A stretch of 6,872 nucleotides of DNA, taken from assembly GCA_003661385.1 (NCBI GenBank), contig QMWA01000095.1, positions 1 to 6,872 of the forward strand, given 5' to 3'. A program made the position numbers and the translations under genes. Positions 6,215 through 6,872 of the stretch are shown here, in pieces (position 1 is the first letter of the stretch; every line of letters starts with the position of its first letter). The notes under the pieces are model-generated. The model did no database searches, was not told where the DNA came from, and worked only from the letters and a program-made list of their open reading frames with translations. This DNA comes from Thermoproteota archaeon (GTDB lineage Archaea; Korarchaeota; Korarchaeia; B14-G2).

Positions 6215-6574
6215 CCCGATTTCACGCAGAGCCTCCAGGAGCATACGAGCCTTAGCTGCAAACTCACTAGATGATATGCTGCTCCATGAAGGGCAACTTC
6301 TATCCACGGTGACAGCCCCCACATCTAGATCATAAACTATGGGATAAGCCCTACAGCCGACAGGCCTGATGCTGTAGATCAGGCACTTTCCTTCAACAAG
6401 GTTCAGGAAAACACATCTGCCACCGACATTCCTAATCCTATAGACGCCGCCTCTACTCTCGCAAAAGTAGCTTAAGGAAAACCCTGTGCTACGAATCCTC
6501 CTCACATCACTTGGAGTAAGAAGCATCTCGGTCTCAGTACAGCACCTAATGCAGCCGTCAATGCACCTAACCAT
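6200..6574 (-). CDS. Cysteine-cluster (YkgJ / UPF0153-like) protein, probably zinc- or iron-sulfur-binding
   Basis: The protein, 124 residues from ATG 6574, opens with C4-x3-C8-x2-C11-C12, the mark of the CxxxCxxCC family. It continues with C38, C54, C64 and then CLIYSIRPVGCRAYP (64-78), the conserved C-x3-Y-x2-R-P-x2-C-R-x-Y-P core, and C94. Family members bind a metal or cluster of uncertain type and their reaction is unknown. The frame is open to a TTG at 6592, which would add MIKVVE. I prefer the ATG because the TATA-like box centred at about 6598 predicts transcription near 6573, which would leave the TTG out of the mRNA. The gene diverges from methylmalonyl-CoA mutase and overlaps the phosphoribosyltransferase end by 15 bases. 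Its third codon positions are rich in T (Ile as ATT, for example), unlike the A-rich phosphoribosyltransferase gene next to it. Confidence 0.85.
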   Translation of the reverse strand: MVRCIDGCIRCCTETEMLLTPSDVRRIRSTGFSLSYFCESRGGVYRIRNVGGRCVFLNLVEGKCLIYSIRPVGCRAYPIVYDLDVGAVTVDRSCPSWSSISSSEFAAKARMLLEALREIGLPDA

Positions 6575-6583
6575 CTCAACAAC

Positions 6584-6613
6584 CTTTATCAACCCTTAAA
6601 GATAAGCTTTATC
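6584..6613. repeat. CTTTATC direct repeats and GATAA/TTATC inverted repeat around the divergent promoter
   Basis: CTTTATC occurs at 6584-6590 and again at 6607-6613, 23 bases apart. The second copy is half of an inverted repeat with GATAA (6601-6605) across three bases. The repeats flank the TATA-like box, where a regulator could control both genes. Such short AT-rich repeats may also arise by chance. Confidence 0.35.
6595..6601. promoter_or_regulatory. TATA-like box between the Cys-cluster gene and methylmalonyl-CoA mutase
   Basis: CTTAAAG reads CTTTAAG on the other strand. Its centre, 6598, is about 24 bases from the ATG of the Cys-cluster gene (6574) and about 27 from the TTG of the mutase gene (6625), so it could drive leaderless transcripts both ways. 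A second AT-rich stretch, TTTAT (6608-6612), is an alternative box for either gene. Confidence 0.5.
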
Positions 6614-6624
6614 TGGGTGGTTTT

Positions 6625-6872
6625 TTGTCTGTTGAGGGTCTTTTGAGGGAGGTTGAGGAGTGGGAGTCTAAGCTTGTCCAGGAGTACTTGAGGAAGCTCC
6701 CAGAGCGCAAGAAGGAGTTCAAGACACCAAGTGGAATCCCCCTAAAAAGAGTATACACACCACTAGACATAAAAGGAACCTACCTAGAAAAACTAGGGCT
6801 ACCAGGAAAATACCCATACACAAGAGGAATACACCCAACAATGTACAGAGCAAGAATATGGACAATGAGACA
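6625..6872 (+). CDS. mcmA: Methylmalonyl-CoA mutase, large (substrate-binding) subunit, N-terminal part
   Basis: Eighty-two residues are visible before the right edge. The start is TTG at 6625, giving MSVEGLLREVEEWESK, a charged helix, followed by PERKKEFKTPSGIPLKRVYTP (about 27-47) and GLPGKYPYTRGIHPTMYRARIWTMR (58-82). The last segment, P-G-x-Y-P-Y-T-R-G-x-x-P-T-M-Y-R-x-R-x-W-T-M-R, is the conserved entry to the TIM barrel of the coenzyme B12 enzyme that interconverts methylmalonyl-CoA and succinyl-CoA. In archaea the B12-binding domain is commonly a separate small subunit, which would lie outside this window. The role could be propionate/branched-chain breakdown or the 3-hydroxypropionate/4-hydroxybutyrate carbon fixation cycle. 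GGGTGG (6615-6620) lies 4 bases before the TTG and could be a ribosome site if transcription starts further upstream. Third codon positions change abruptly at codon 34. Confidence 0.93.
   Translation, partial: MSVEGLLREVEEWESKLVQEYLRKLPERKKEFKTPSGIPLKRVYTPLDIKGTYLEKLGLPGKYPYTRGIHPTMYRARIWTMR

Noticed and set aside
6575-6592. TTG at 6592 as start of the Cys-cluster protein
   Set aside because: It lies only a few bases from the TATA-like box and adds six residues before the Cys motif; the ATG at 6574 fits the promoter spacing.

Overview
The window reads as chromosome of a hyperthermophilic or thermophilic crenarchaeon (Thermoproteota). The evidence is an archaeal-type aspartate transcarbamoylase pair (PyrB plus a zinc-binding PyrI), a class-2-like OMP decarboxylase, a stand-alone methylmalonyl-CoA mutase large subunit with a Sulfolobales-like N terminus, mostly AGR arginine codons, frequent TTG and GTG starts, and TATA-like boxes about 26 bases from probable leaderless start codons. 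I cannot name the genus.

Positions 1-4166 form a de novo pyrimidine (UMP) block. A minus-strand operon, pyrB-pyrI-GNAT acetyltransferase, runs leftwards off the window. pyrF starts divergently from pyrB, only about 50 bp away, and runs rightwards. It converges on, and overlaps by 59 bp, pyrC on the minus strand. Together these supply UMP pathway steps 2 (PyrB/PyrI), 3 (PyrC) and 6 (PyrF). The genes for carbamoyl phosphate synthetase, dihydroorotate dehydrogenase (pyrD) and orotate phosphoribosyltransferase (pyrE) are not in the window.

Positions 4167-4529 hold no confident gene, only a near-palindromic AT-rich element and short overlapping open frames. Downstream, on the plus strand, lie a ParA/MinD-like ATPase with an altered Walker A motif (4530-5492) and a purine-type phosphoribosyltransferase (5651-6214). 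The latter converges on, and overlaps by 15 bp, a minus-strand Cys-cluster (YkgJ/UPF0153-like) protein. From a second divergent promoter region at about 6595-6613 the N terminus of methylmalonyl-CoA mutase starts and runs off the right edge.

The most interesting non-coding signals are two AT-rich, near-symmetric TATA elements. Each sits midway between divergent genes at the spacing expected for leaderless starts on both sides. There is also an abrupt change of codon third-base usage inside the methylmalonyl-CoA mutase gene. I found no CRISPR array, insertion sequence, tRNA or rRNA. Nothing here clearly forms a new multi-gene system; the least explained part is the ParA-like gene with its leader region.
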